From contig JACJXU010000014.1 in the NCBI GenBank assembly GCA_020636475.1, forward strand, positions 1 through 43,353: 43,353 nt of DNA, in the 5' to 3' direction. How positions within the stretch are numbered: the stretch's first letter is position 1; every line of letters begins with the position of its first letter. The notes below the pieces were generated by a model. It did no database searches and was not told the DNA's origin. It was given only the letters and a program-made list of their open reading frames with translations. Positions 15,210-24,085 of this stretch are shown piece by piece. Origin of the DNA: Chitinophagales bacterium. Lineage in GTDB: Bacteria; Bacteroidota; Bacteroidia; Chitinophagales; UBA2359. Made by a program: the position numbers and the translations under genes.

Positions 15210-18002
15210 ATGAGAAAGTTAATTTACGTTTTAGTTGTATGTTTTTTAATATCTCCGCTATTACATGCAAAATTTGAAAAATCTATTGATTACTACGGCG
15301 GATATAATGCAGGAGGATATACGCTTTGGCAGACAGTAGAAATATATGAAAAAGGGATGTCGCAAACGCCTGCTAATGACGTACTTAAAAATAATTGCAG
15401 TGCCAATGAACAAATGGGAGAACTCAGCCTTTCGTCTAATGGAAATAATTATACCAGTATTCTATATGTAGACAACTATAGAAAATTTCCTTTAGAGCGA
15501 AATAAAACCTATACAGCTGTAATAAGCACGTCAATATTTGCCAGTCCTGCGGATATTTCTACGATAATTAATGCCTGGCCCACATTCACGGTATTATTAG
15601 AATATGCGAAGTACTACCTTAGTACAACAAATGGTGAAAACTTTGCGCTTACTGGCGAATCCCAAATATATTATTCGCAGTCCAACAATGTAGGATATAT
15701 TTGCTATATTGATTTTAAAGTAGCTGATAGTAATTTTTCCATAGATTCGGGTAATGAAGTTCACGCTGGCACCTCTACCCTAAGTTTTAAAACGTTATGG
15801 GGACAATCTGACAAATTATTTGATACTTTTACGCAACTTACACCAGCCATAGTCGGACCGACCGAAGATGAAGTACCTATCCAATCTACAAGCTATACGC
15901 CTTCTATGCCTATGATGGTACTACACGACCCTCCGGGCGACCAAAGTTATGCCAGTATGTCTTCCGGTACAGAATATTGTACTACGGTTGGTTGGAGTGC
16001 CAAAGAAAATAGTACTTTAGGTGGTTGGGCAAGTGTAAAAGTAGGCGCAAAAGGTTCGGTTGGTTTTTTGGGTATTGTAGAAACCGACTACGAAGTATAT
16101 GCCCAAGCAACAGGAAGCATGCAAATGTCGATGGAAACGAATAGTGCCGGAGAAACTACCCGATGCTTGAAAACTACCTCCACATTTTCAACTTCGCAAG
16201 ATGACATTACCGGAAAGCGCGGCGATGTGTTTATTGGCAAAGCCACAGAACTGAGTTTTGGCTTGTATGAAATAGCAGAATTTGATTGTGTTAATCCTAC
16301 TATTAGCAAAAAATTAGTCATGGCTCCTACGGGCGTAAGTACTGAATTTGCTTATACCGAAGATTTTATACGTAATACCTTAATTCCTCAACTCGAAAAT
16401 ACCTTAGCCCAAAATCCTAACGATAAAACGGCGCAAAGACAACTTTCGGTTTGGCAGCAGGCATTGGCACAAAATGATGCAGTATATAATGGCAGCACTA
16501 TTACGACCAAAGATTTTACCGCCGGAGCCAGCCAATCTTATAGCCAAGAATCAACCGTTAGTACCATCAATACCATAGAAACGAGTGTCGATATCAGTCA
16601 AGGATTAGCGATTGAAGCAGGTATAGAAGTTGGTGGTGTAGGAGCTTCGGGTGGTGTAAGTATTGACCTCAGAACTAGCACTGGTTCATCTTCATCCAAC
16701 AATAGCATCAATACCAATGATATTTCGTATTTCTTAGGCGATAACGATGCTGCGGGCATTGGCGGCGACAAATTTGTAGTGAAGGTATTGAATGATTCCA
16801 AGTATGGCACGCCGGCATTTTTATTACAAGATGCGGGTTCACAAACAAGTTGTCCGTACGAAGGCGGTTATCAAATTGACCAACCTGAATTGCATTTCCA
16901 AAATGGTGATAAAAGCAGAACATTCAATGGACCAGTAGGCGAAGCTATCGTTATTCCAATTGAAATTTGCAACGAATCGCAGTATGAAAGAGACTATTAT
17001 TTAAAATCGAACAATGCGGAAAATCCCAATGGACTAAATATGAACGTTGCCGGTACTGTACTGAATTCTACTTCTACCGGACACGCCTTTAGTATTGCGC
17101 CAAATACTTGTATTTCCCAAAACATGATTGTCACTTCCTTAGCTCCTTCTACCCTTACTACGTTTGAAAACGTAGAACTTTACTTAGAAGCCTGCTCCAA
17201 TGATGCTACACAAGGCAATGAGCCTATCGTTTCCGCTATACTGATGAACGTTTATTTCGGCGACCCTCCACCACTTGATTTTAGCTATACTTGCGGCGCA
17301 CTTAACTTATCGATTGATGGTACGCAGCATGGTCCTTTCAGCAATGTGGACGGAAATGTAGAGTCGGGTGAAGAAGCTATTGCTCCTCCGGGAGGAGATT
17401 GCACTTCACAAGAAGCTTGGTGTACGGATGCCAATACTATTGACAATTCAGTGTGGTTTACTTTTACTGCTCCCGAAACAGGCAAGATAGAAATAAGCAC
17501 TTGCGACTTAGCGGATTTTGATACCCAAATTGCGGTGTATAGTGTAGGCGAATGTGGCAACTTTGGTTCTTATGCGCTTGTAGCTGCCAACGATGACGGA
17601 CCCGAAACTTGTTCTACCGATTATGATAGTTTTTTGAGTTTGGAGAATCTTACGCCCGGACAAATTTATTATTTGTTGGTAGATGGCTACGGTGGCGCTT
17701 TCGGCAATTTTTATGTGCAACTTACAACTTTAGGGGGCGTGGGTTTTGAAAATATTGCGAAAAATGTACATTTGGAAATTTATCCTAACCCTTGTTCCGA
17801 TAAAATTGAAGTTGTTTCAGACGAACTTTTCACTTCCTTTACCCTCTACGATATTACCGGCAAGCAAGTATTTCAAGAAGCTATTTCAAATTTTTCTACC
17901 CAACTAACGATAGACCTACCCGAATTATCGAACGGTATTTATATGGGAAAATTTACGAATGATAAACTTTCTCAGTACACAAAAATTCAAATTATTCATT
18001 AG
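15210..18002 (+). CDS. Large secreted protein with uncharacterised module, PPC-like domain and T9SS sorting domain
   Basis: 930 residues, with a signal peptide at 1-20 (LIYVLVVCFLISPLLHA). Residues about 235-590 form a module that starts MVLHDPPGDQSYAS. It contains two Ser/Thr-rich alternating segments (GWASVKVGAKGSVGF; SVDISQGLAIEAGIEVGG) around the helix-rich TLIPQLENTLAQNPNDKTAQ, then FVVKVLNDSKYGTPAFLLQD and SQTSCPYEGGYQI. I recall this order from very large extracellular Bacteroidota proteins, but it has no function I can name. A PPC-like beta domain covers about 700-845 (NSVWFTFTAPETGKIEIST, PGQIYYLLVDGYGG). The type A sorting domain is at about 855-930 (LEIYPNPCSDKIEV, LYDITGKQVF, LSNGIYMGKF). 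It is probably exported and attached to or released from the outer membrane. A LytTR-like operator precedes it and a terminator follows it. Confidence 0.9.
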   Translation: MRKLIYVLVVCFLISPLLHAKFEKSIDYYGGYNAGGYTLWQTVEIYEKGMSQTPANDVLKNNCSANEQMGELSLSSNGNNYTSILYVDNYRKFPLERNKTYTAVISTSIFASPADISTIINAWPTFTVLLEYAKYYLSTTNGENFALTGESQIYYSQSNNVGYICYIDFKVADSNFSIDSGNEVHAGTSTLSFKTLWGQSDKLFDTFTQLTPAIVGPTEDEVPIQSTSYTPSMPMMVLHDPPGDQSYASMSSGTEYCTTVGWSAKENSTLGGWASVKVGAKGSVGFLGIVETDYEVYAQATGSMQMSMETNSAGETTRCLKTTSTFSTSQDDITGKRGDVFIGKATELSFGLYEIAEFDCVNPTISKKLVMAPTGVSTEFAYTEDFIRNTLIPQLENTLAQNPNDKTAQRQLSVWQQALAQNDAVYNGSTITTKDFTAGASQSYSQESTVSTINTIETSVDISQGLAIEAGIEVGGVGASGGVSIDLRTSTGSSSSNNSINTNDISYFLGDNDAAGIGGDKFVVKVLNDSKYGTPAFLLQDAGSQTSCPYEGGYQIDQPELHFQNGDKSRTFNGPVGEAIVIPIEICNESQYERDYYLKSNNAENPNGLNMNVAGTVLNSTSTGHAFSIAPNTCISQNMIVTSLAPSTLTTFENVELYLEACSNDATQGNEPIVSAILMNVYFGDPPPLDFSYTCGALNLSIDGTQHGPFSNVDGNVESGEEAIAPPGGDCTSQEAWCTDANTIDNSVWFTFTAPETGKIEISTCDLADFDTQIAVYSVGECGNFGSYALVAANDDGPETCSTDYDSFLSLENLTPGQIYYLLVDGYGGAFGNFYVQLTTLGGVGFENIAKNVHLEIYPNPCSDKIEVVSDELFTSFTLYDITGKQVFQEAISNFSTQLTIDLPELSNGIYMGKFTNDKLSQYTKIQIIH

Positions 18003-18030
18003 AATTCCCCACAATTCATTGTTCATTTTT

Positions 18031-18064
18031 AAGCACCTGCTCTTTTGTGGGTGCTTTTTTTATT
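18031..18064 (+). terminator. Rho-independent terminator after the 930-residue protein gene
   Basis: AAGCACC pairs with GGTGCTT (7 bp, 12-base loop) and is followed by a T-rich tail, starting 28 bases after the stop codon at 18002. Confidence 0.8.
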
Positions 18065-18106
18065 TTCCGTAAATAAGTATTTTTATCCACCAAAAATATA
18101 AAGTTT

Positions 18107-19414
18107 ATGTGGAAAAATCCCGACATCGCTTTTTTATACCAGCTTTTTCGTCAATCTAAAGGTATTAGTATTGATACGCGCAGTTTACAGCAAGGGGAAA
18201 TTTTTATCGCTATTTCCGGCGAAAACTTTAATGCCAATACTTTTGCCTCGCAGGCTTTGGAAAAAGGAGCTGCCTACGCTATTGTAGAAGATGCCGCATA
18301 TTCGCAGCACGAAAAGTGCATTTTGGTAAACGATACCTTGGAATATTTGCAAAACTTGGCGCGCTATCATCGCCAGCAGTTTGATATTCCGATAATTGGC
18401 ATTACAGGTTCTAATGGAAAAACGACCACCAAAGAATTGCTTGCCGGCGTATTGTCGCAACACTACCGAGTACATTTTACGCAAGGAAATCTCAATAATC
18501 ATATTGGCGTGCCGCTTAGTCTTTTGCGTATGCCACAAAATACGGAAATTGCGGTAATAGAAATGGGTGCCAATCATCTTGGCGAAATAGCTATGCTATG
18601 CAACATTGCTCAACCTACACACGGACTTATTACCAGTATTGGCAAAGCACATTTGGAGGGTTTTGGCTCTTTGGAGGGCGTTCAACAAGGCAAAGGTGAA
18701 TTGTTTCACTATTTGGCGCAGCATCAAGGTACAGCTTTTGTATTTGCCGATGACCCAAAGATTTCGGCTATTTCCCCGCAAAATATTCCTTGTATTACTT
18801 ACGGTAGCCACGCATCTTGTCATGTGTTTGCTTCTGTTGCCGACAGCAAAGATTTTTTACACATAAAATGGCATTTATCTCCCCAAAATGAAGTAAATAT
18901 TTCTACTTATTTGTTGGGTTTGCAGCATTTTGGCAATGTGTTAGCCGCTATTGCCGTAGGTAATTTTTTTGGCTTAAATACGACCAACATTGCGCAAGGA
19001 GTTGCGGCGTATATTCCGCAAAACAACCGTTCGGAAGTGCATCAGTGGGAAGGGAAAACCATTGTGTTAGATGCTTACAATGCCAATCCGAACAGTATGG
19101 CTGCTGCTTTGCATAGTTTGGCAAAAAGTGATATTCGTCCGCGCATTGCCGTTTTAGGTGATATGGCAGAATTAGGAGAATATGCTCCAAAAGAACACCA
19201 AGCTATATTGGATTTAGCCCAAAACTTGTCTATTGAACACATCATTTTGGTTGGAGAAAATTTTTCTGCCTTAGCTACTACTTATCCGCACTTTGAAAAT
19301 AGTACCGAAGCCGGAATTTGGCTGAAAACGCAAAATTTTTCCGAAGGTATTATTCTCATAAAGGCTTCGCGGAGTGTGAAAATGGAAAAAGTTTGGGAAA
19401 TTTTACAGACTTAG
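18107..19414 (+). CDS. murF: UDP-N-acetylmuramoyl-tripeptide--D-alanyl-D-alanine ligase
   Basis: A 435-residue Mur ligase adding D-Ala-D-Ala to the UDP-MurNAc-tripeptide, the last cytoplasmic step of the peptidoglycan stem peptide. Seen are the N-terminal substrate domain with SIDTRSLQQGEIFIAISGEN, the ATP-binding loop GITGSNGKTTTKELL (about 97-111), IEMGANHLGEIAMLCNIAQP, ITSIGKAHLEGFGSLEGV, and the C-terminal VLDAYNANPNSMAAAL and AVLGDMAELGEYAPKEH. It stands alone rather than in a dcw cluster. It overlaps the convergent glycosyltransferase gene by 4 bases at the stop codons. Confidence 0.96.
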   Translation: MWKNPDIAFLYQLFRQSKGISIDTRSLQQGEIFIAISGENFNANTFASQALEKGAAYAIVEDAAYSQHEKCILVNDTLEYLQNLARYHRQQFDIPIIGITGSNGKTTTKELLAGVLSQHYRVHFTQGNLNNHIGVPLSLLRMPQNTEIAVIEMGANHLGEIAMLCNIAQPTHGLITSIGKAHLEGFGSLEGVQQGKGELFHYLAQHQGTAFVFADDPKISAISPQNIPCITYGSHASCHVFASVADSKDFLHIKWHLSPQNEVNISTYLLGLQHFGNVLAAIAVGNFFGLNTTNIAQGVAAYIPQNNRSEVHQWEGKTIVLDAYNANPNSMAAALHSLAKSDIRPRIAVLGDMAELGEYAPKEHQAILDLAQNLSIEHIILVGENFSALATTYPHFENSTEAGIWLKTQNFSEGIILIKASRSVKMEKVWEILQT

Positions 19415-20517
19415 TCCTGCATATTTTTCGCTAAATCGGCATAGATTTGTAGCAAGGTTTTAGCTTCGTTTTGCCAGTTGTATTTTTGCCTTGCCGCCAG
19501 ACAATTCTGTTTTAACGTTAAATATTCCTCAGGATTTTGCCATAAATACTGCACCTTTTCGGCTATTGTTTTGGGAGAAATATCCGGCAGCATCAAGCCA
19601 ATTTCAAATTCGTTGTTGATGCGCCTGTACTCGGGAAAATCTACCAACAACTGCGGCACAGCATGGTGCATATAATCGAAAAAACGATTGGCTAAAGAAT
19701 AATAATAACTGTGTCCGTCTTGGGTAAAAAACGTAAATCCCAAATACGCCTCGCGTGTGTAGTGTTTCAGATTTTCGGGAGCTACTACACCTTTAAACTC
19801 AACTTGATTTTCCAAGCCCAAACTTTTAGTCAATTCCTTACAATTTTCCAACACATCGCCTTGTCCGCAAATAATGAGCGTAAGTTCCGGTAAGTATTGC
19901 ATCGCCTCAATCATTTGTTCTACGCCGCGCCCTACATTTACCGCTCCTTGATACAAAATATACTTTTGCGAAGGAATAGTCATTTTGGGCGTTTCATCTG
20001 TTAAAACAGTAGCATTGCGGACAATGAAAAAGTGTTTATGGTATTTTTCCTCAAATATTTGCGCATAAGAATCATTGATAGTGTAGCAGGCATTGGTGCG
20101 GGCAATACACCATTTTTCTATCCACTCCCAAGTTTTTTTTACCAAAGGACGATGTACTACTTCGGGGAGTTCCGAAAAATATTCATGAGCATCGTACACC
20201 AATTTTTTCTGCCAAAAAGCTGCTGCAATTATTGCCGCCGGAGCCGTATCCAAATCATTGGCAACATATACATCGCTTCGGTGGCGCAGATAATACAGAA
20301 GTAAGCGCAAGTTATGGAACAAATAAAATAATTTGCCTTTGTTTACAAAGTAATGAAACCTTTTTTGTCGAAATAATTGCGCGGAAAGTGGCTTTGAGTT
20401 GGGCAAAGTTCGTCCCAGAAGTGTAACCTCATAGCCCGCTTTTGCCAAAGTGGTACAAATCCGTTGCATGCGCTGGTCGTAGTTCAGGTCATTTACAACG
20501 GCTAATGCTATGTGCAT
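19411..20517 (-). CDS. Glycosyltransferase family 4 type
   Basis: A 368-residue GT-B enzyme. The N-terminal half is MHIALAVVNDLNYDQRMQRI, with LLGRTLPNSKPLS and DVYVANDLDTAPAAIIAA. KLVYDAHEYFSELPEVV contains the HEYF block found in Bacteroidota members. The C-terminal donor half has ILYQGAVNVGRGVEQMIEAM, LTLIICGQGDVL, VEFKGVVAPENLKHY and an acidic NEFEIGLMLPD stretch. It probably transfers a nucleotide-activated sugar to a cell-surface polysaccharide or to glycosylated proteins. It starts 3 bases after the stop of the T9SS subtilisin gene, so the two appear to be one transcript. Donor and acceptor are unknown. Confidence 0.85.
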   Translation of the reverse strand: MHIALAVVNDLNYDQRMQRICTTLAKAGYEVTLLGRTLPNSKPLSAQLFRQKRFHYFVNKGKLFYLFHNLRLLLYYLRHRSDVYVANDLDTAPAAIIAAAFWQKKLVYDAHEYFSELPEVVHRPLVKKTWEWIEKWCIARTNACYTINDSYAQIFEEKYHKHFFIVRNATVLTDETPKMTIPSQKYILYQGAVNVGRGVEQMIEAMQYLPELTLIICGQGDVLENCKELTKSLGLENQVEFKGVVAPENLKHYTREAYLGFTFFTQDGHSYYYSLANRFFDYMHHAVPQLLVDFPEYRRINNEFEIGLMLPDISPKTIAEKVQYLWQNPEEYLTLKQNCLAARQKYNWQNEAKTLLQIYADLAKNMQD

Positions 20518-20520
20518 AAA

Positions 20521-22926
20521 TTATTGCAAGACTATTTTTTGTAGGGTACTAAAACGATTGGAAGTTATTTTTACAAAATAAACGCCTTTTTCGTAAGCAG
20601 AAAGGTCTAAAGTGGACTGTTCTGCAATCGTAGTATTCAATAGTATTTTCCCTTGAATATCAAATAGTTGTACATTTGCGTTGCCCGTCCATGCATTATT
20701 TGCCGTAATGTATAATTTTCCGCCGGAAGGGTTAGGAAACAAAGAAACATCGGCAGAAGGAGACACATTTTCTACACCTGTAATATTTCCAACAACGCTA
20801 ATATTGTCTAAAAACAAATAATTTCCGCCCATATTGGTATTGATAAAGTGAATACTAAGCACTTCTCCAACATAGTCGTCTAAGTTGAGCGTGACACTTT
20901 CCCATTCACTACAAGCATTTGGGGTAAAAGCCTGGTCGGTTGGCGCGGCGGTTGCCAAATCATCACCGCCTGCGGCCCACAATACAGTATCGTCATTACA
21001 CATGCTTATTACTACACTGAGGCTGTCGCTGGTGTCAGTAGTAGGCGTATACGCCCAATCGAAATTTAGCTCCGCCGTTTCAAGGTAGCGCAAGTCCACA
21101 TTCAATACCAAAGCATCTTTGCTGGGAATATTCTGGTTGCTAAAATTATTGATAAGTGCGGATTTTCCGTTACAGGCATTGGAAGAAAAAGTCCACGTAA
21201 TGTCGTTGTCAGGGTTTTCAATCGTCCAATCGGATTGCTCGGTAAAATCTTCCACAACTGGCGCATTAATACCCGAAGGCGTTGCTACGCTAATATAGTC
21301 GAGGTGGAAAAAAGTGTTTTCACCTATATCATTGGTTACGGAGAGTTTCACGTTAAAAACACCTTCAGTGTCGTAGGTTACACTTGGATTTTGTTCGGTA
21401 GAAAATCCGGGATTGCCACCGTAAAATGTCCAAAACCAAGAATTAGGCAAATTGGTGGACATATCCGTAAATTGTATTGTTTCGCCGGGGCAAAGATTTG
21501 TTTCCGATGCTTCAAACTGTGCTATTGGCGCAAGGTTACACTCACCCGCCATTATTAGTTGCATGCTGTTGTTTATGTTCAAACGTCCGCCGGTAACGGT
21601 TATTCCTTGTAAACTTGCGTTAGGTTCTACGCCATCTAAAATGTATTGTTTTATCAAAAGAGCAGCTTCGGCGGGGTTTTGTTTAGAGAAAGTAGCAAAG
21701 CCCAAACATGGTGCAGCATACAACAAACCTACCGTACCAGCTACGTGCGGTGTGGCACCGGAAGTTCCGCCGAAACCACCGTAATTATTGTAGCTTACGG
21801 TATAAGTATTTTCCCCGAAAGCTCCTAAATCTACCGAATTTATGCCATAACCCGCTTGGGTAATTTTTACATCATTTTCGCCAATATTGGTAACGGCAAT
21901 AAGATAATCGCTGCCACAACCCGTAGGCAAGTCGCCTTGCGTATCTACATTTACATTGGCATTGGCGGTAGCTCCGGCACTAACAATACCTTGCATACCC
22001 AAAGAATCGTACATTGCACACCAAAGCGGCGCGGTTTGCGGTTTGCCAAAGTCTATTCCCCAAGAGGAATTGGTTGCCACTACAAAAGCTCCGTCTTTCC
22101 CGCCAGATTCGTTGTATTTTTTGCGCATTATCAGCGGATAAGTATAGGCAGCAATTGCTGCGGCTTCATCGCCACCACCTTCTACAATCATTAGTTTCAC
22201 TTGCCAACTGATACCGCTAACGCCTATACCGTTATCGCCGCGCGCGCCTACAATACCCGCTACGGGCGTACCATGAAAACCTACGCCAAAACCGGAACCT
22301 ACGTCATCATTATCATCATAAGCATTCCAGCCCCGATAATCATCAATATAGCCGTTATTGTCATCGTCAATACCATTATTGGGAATTTCGGCATAGTTTT
22401 TCCACAAATTTGCTTTTATATCAGGATGATTTAAGTTAATTCCATCGTCCACCACACAAACCACAATCGTATCGCCCAAGGGCGTTATTCCGCCAGTTGT
22501 AACATCCCACGCCAAATCTATATCCAAGTCTATGTCGTCATTATTTACATACTGCCATTGTTGGTTAAACTGGCTATCGTTTGGAATCGTAGAACGGTAT
22601 GAAATAAGATGATTGAGTTGTGCGTTTTGTACCAATGTATTTCGCCATAACTGCTGCAATACCGTTTGTTCTGTGTTTTTTTGTTCATCAAAACCCAACT
22701 GCCACACGTGCATAGGTTGCGAAACTTCGCTGATAATATAAAAATGTATTGGCTGGGATTTATTTGCAAAATCCTTGATTATAGTAAAAATATCCTCTTC
22801 CTCTTGCACTTGTACCAGCACTTGTCCTGCTCTGAAAGCGGGTTCAAATGTCTGCGCATTTGTGTTAAAAAAATTAAATTGACACAAAATAATCAATCCC
22901 AATAAGGGCAAAAATGGACTTTGCAT
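20521..22926 (-). CDS. Secreted subtilisin-like (S8) serine protease with PKD, adhesin-type and T9SS sorting domains
   Basis: About 801 residues from ATG 22926, whose product begins MQSPFLPLLGLIILCQFNFF, a good signal peptide ending in NAQ. The ATG at 23001 would put 25 extra residues before it and is less likely. Catalytic triad: Asp in VVCVVDDGINLNHPDI, His in GFHGTPVAGIVGA, Ser in GGTSGATPHVAGTVG. An acidic NGIDDDNNGYIDDY loop probably binds calcium. After the protease come a PKD domain (CPGETIQFTDMSTNLPNSWF), a carbohydrate-binding/cleaved-adhesin-like beta domain (SALINNFSNQNIPSKDALVL to FLDNISVVG) and a type A sorting domain (VSLFPNPSGGKLYI, LFDIQGKILLN, YEKGVYFVKI). It is probably an exported, surface-bound or released protease. 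The same-strand glycosyltransferase follows it 3 bases later. Confidence 0.93.
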   Translation of the reverse strand: MQSPFLPLLGLIILCQFNFFNTNAQTFEPAFRAGQVLVQVQEEEDIFTIIKDFANKSQPIHFYIISEVSQPMHVWQLGFDEQKNTEQTVLQQLWRNTLVQNAQLNHLISYRSTIPNDSQFNQQWQYVNNDDIDLDIDLAWDVTTGGITPLGDTIVVCVVDDGINLNHPDIKANLWKNYAEIPNNGIDDDNNGYIDDYRGWNAYDDNDDVGSGFGVGFHGTPVAGIVGARGDNGIGVSGISWQVKLMIVEGGGDEAAAIAAYTYPLIMRKKYNESGGKDGAFVVATNSSWGIDFGKPQTAPLWCAMYDSLGMQGIVSAGATANANVNVDTQGDLPTGCGSDYLIAVTNIGENDVKITQAGYGINSVDLGAFGENTYTVSYNNYGGFGGTSGATPHVAGTVGLLYAAPCLGFATFSKQNPAEAALLIKQYILDGVEPNASLQGITVTGGRLNINNSMQLIMAGECNLAPIAQFEASETNLCPGETIQFTDMSTNLPNSWFWTFYGGNPGFSTEQNPSVTYDTEGVFNVKLSVTNDIGENTFFHLDYISVATPSGINAPVVEDFTEQSDWTIENPDNDITWTFSSNACNGKSALINNFSNQNIPSKDALVLNVDLRYLETAELNFDWAYTPTTDTSDSLSVVISMCNDDTVLWAAGGDDLATAAPTDQAFTPNACSEWESVTLNLDDYVGEVLSIHFINTNMGGNYLFLDNISVVGNITGVENVSPSADVSLFPNPSGGKLYITANNAWTGNANVQLFDIQGKILLNTTIAEQSTLDLSAYEKGVYFVKITSNRFSTLQKIVLQ

Positions 22927-22958
22927 AGTGTAACGGTATTTTTTAGCTAAAAATGGTG

Positions 22959-22966
22959 TATCTTTG
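22959..22966 (+). promoter_or_regulatory. -7 promoter element for the transglycosylase gene
   Basis: TATCTTTG followed by C matches the Bacteroidota -7 element, 75 bases before the ATG at 23041. The transcript would start near 22973 and carry a leader of about 68 bases with overlapping inverted repeats. Confidence 0.45.
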
Positions 22967-22984
22967 CAGGTTATAAAATTTTTT

Positions 22985-23030
22985 CTTATAAAGGTAAACA
23001 TCTTTTATAAGATGTTTTATCGGATAAAAG
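22985..23030 (+). promoter_or_regulatory. Overlapping inverted repeats in the 5' leader of the transglycosylase gene
   Basis: Three mutually exclusive stems share the stretch near 23002-23011: CTTATAAA (22985-22992) with TTTATAAG (23004-23011); CATCTT (22999-23004) with AAGATG (23009-23014); and CTTTTAT (23002-23008) with ATAAAAG (23024-23030). All are perfect. They are AT-rich, so chance is possible. No known riboswitch is recognised. Confidence 0.3.
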
Positions 23031-23040
23031 TAATAAAATT

Positions 23041-24060
23041 ATGCAGTATAACGCATTAAAAGGTGCAATTTTAATAATAGTTTGTACGCTATTTTCCTTT
23101 TCTATTGCGCCAAATACTTCTATTGAAGGTAGCTCTTACCAAGAACGTTTCAAAAATTTATACACCACCATTCCTTTACAGTGGAACACAGATGTACAAA
23201 AAGAGGTGGAGCAATATTTACGTTATGAAGACGATTTAGTCAATATTATTCAACGAAAGGATTTGTATTTTCCTTTGGTACAATCTGCCTTATCGAAGTA
23301 TCAAATTCCCGAAGAATTGGCTTGTATTACCATCATCGAATCGAAAATAAATCCTGATGCCAGCGATGGAAACGGCCATGTAGGCATGTGGCAAATGAAC
23401 AGCACTGCTGCCCAAATGTTCGACTTAAAGATAAATAAAATAATGGACGAACGCCGCGACCCATACTTTTCCAGCGAAGCAGCGGCACAATACCTAAAAT
23501 ATTTGCACGACCGTTTTGGTGACTGGCTTTTGGCAATTGCAGCATACAACTGCGGAGAAGGCACTGTAAGTGCTGCCATTAAAAAAAGCGGCAATGTCTA
23601 TGATTATTGGAAAATACGCAAGCATTTACCGAGCGTTACGCGCCAGTATATTCCCAAGTTATTTGCGGCAATTTATCTTACCCGTTTTTACCACGAACAC
23701 GGTATAAATCCGCCTATGGTTTTCGACAATCTGATGTTTGACGAAATTGTAACCCTCGACAATGAGGTGTATCTGAGTGAAGTGGCAGCGATATACAATG
23801 TAGAATTGGCGGATTTGCAACGCATTAATCCTTGTATTTACAAAACATTTATTCCTTCTGAGTATGCGCCAATAAGAATAAAAATTCCTTTTAAGCCACC
23901 TCATTGGAACTATGCTACGCCTAAAGACGAAGTATATTCGCATATTGAGGAAAACTTAGACCGAAAACTTCCTTTGGCATTTAAGTCCTTAGAAATGCGC
24001 AATATTTCGGAGGTAGCCATGGAAGATTATATACCAGATATGAAGTTCGAAAACAAATAA
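23041..24060 (+). CDS. mltD: MltD-like membrane-bound lytic murein transglycosylase
   Basis: A 339-residue exported protein (N-terminal hydrophobic GAILIIVCTLFSFSIAPN). The SLT/lysozyme-like domain spans about 75-215: the catalytic Glu sits in ELACITIIESKINPDA, followed by GHVGMWQMNSTAAQMF, LLAIAAYNCGEGTV and the conserved RQYIPKLFAAIYL. A degenerate LysM-like unit follows (YLSEVAAIYNVELADLQRIN, IPSEYAPIRIKIP). It cleaves the glycan chain of peptidoglycan, producing anhydromuramyl ends. It is divergent from the subtilisin gene and 25 bases upstream of gatA. Confidence 0.93.
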   Translation: MQYNALKGAILIIVCTLFSFSIAPNTSIEGSSYQERFKNLYTTIPLQWNTDVQKEVEQYLRYEDDLVNIIQRKDLYFPLVQSALSKYQIPEELACITIIESKINPDASDGNGHVGMWQMNSTAAQMFDLKINKIMDERRDPYFSSEAAAQYLKYLHDRFGDWLLAIAAYNCGEGTVSAAIKKSGNVYDYWKIRKHLPSVTRQYIPKLFAAIYLTRFYHEHGINPPMVFDNLMFDEIVTLDNEVYLSEVAAIYNVELADLQRINPCIYKTFIPSEYAPIRIKIPFKPPHWNYATPKDEVYSHIEENLDRKLPLAFKSLEMRNISEVAMEDYIPDMKFENK

Positions 24061-24085
24061 TCGGCTTAAATACACACTCATTCCC

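Noticed and set aside
16598..17720. Long minus-strand frames opposite the 930-residue gene
   Set aside because: They lie wholly inside a well-supported gene, have no recognisable domains and reflect codon bias shadows.
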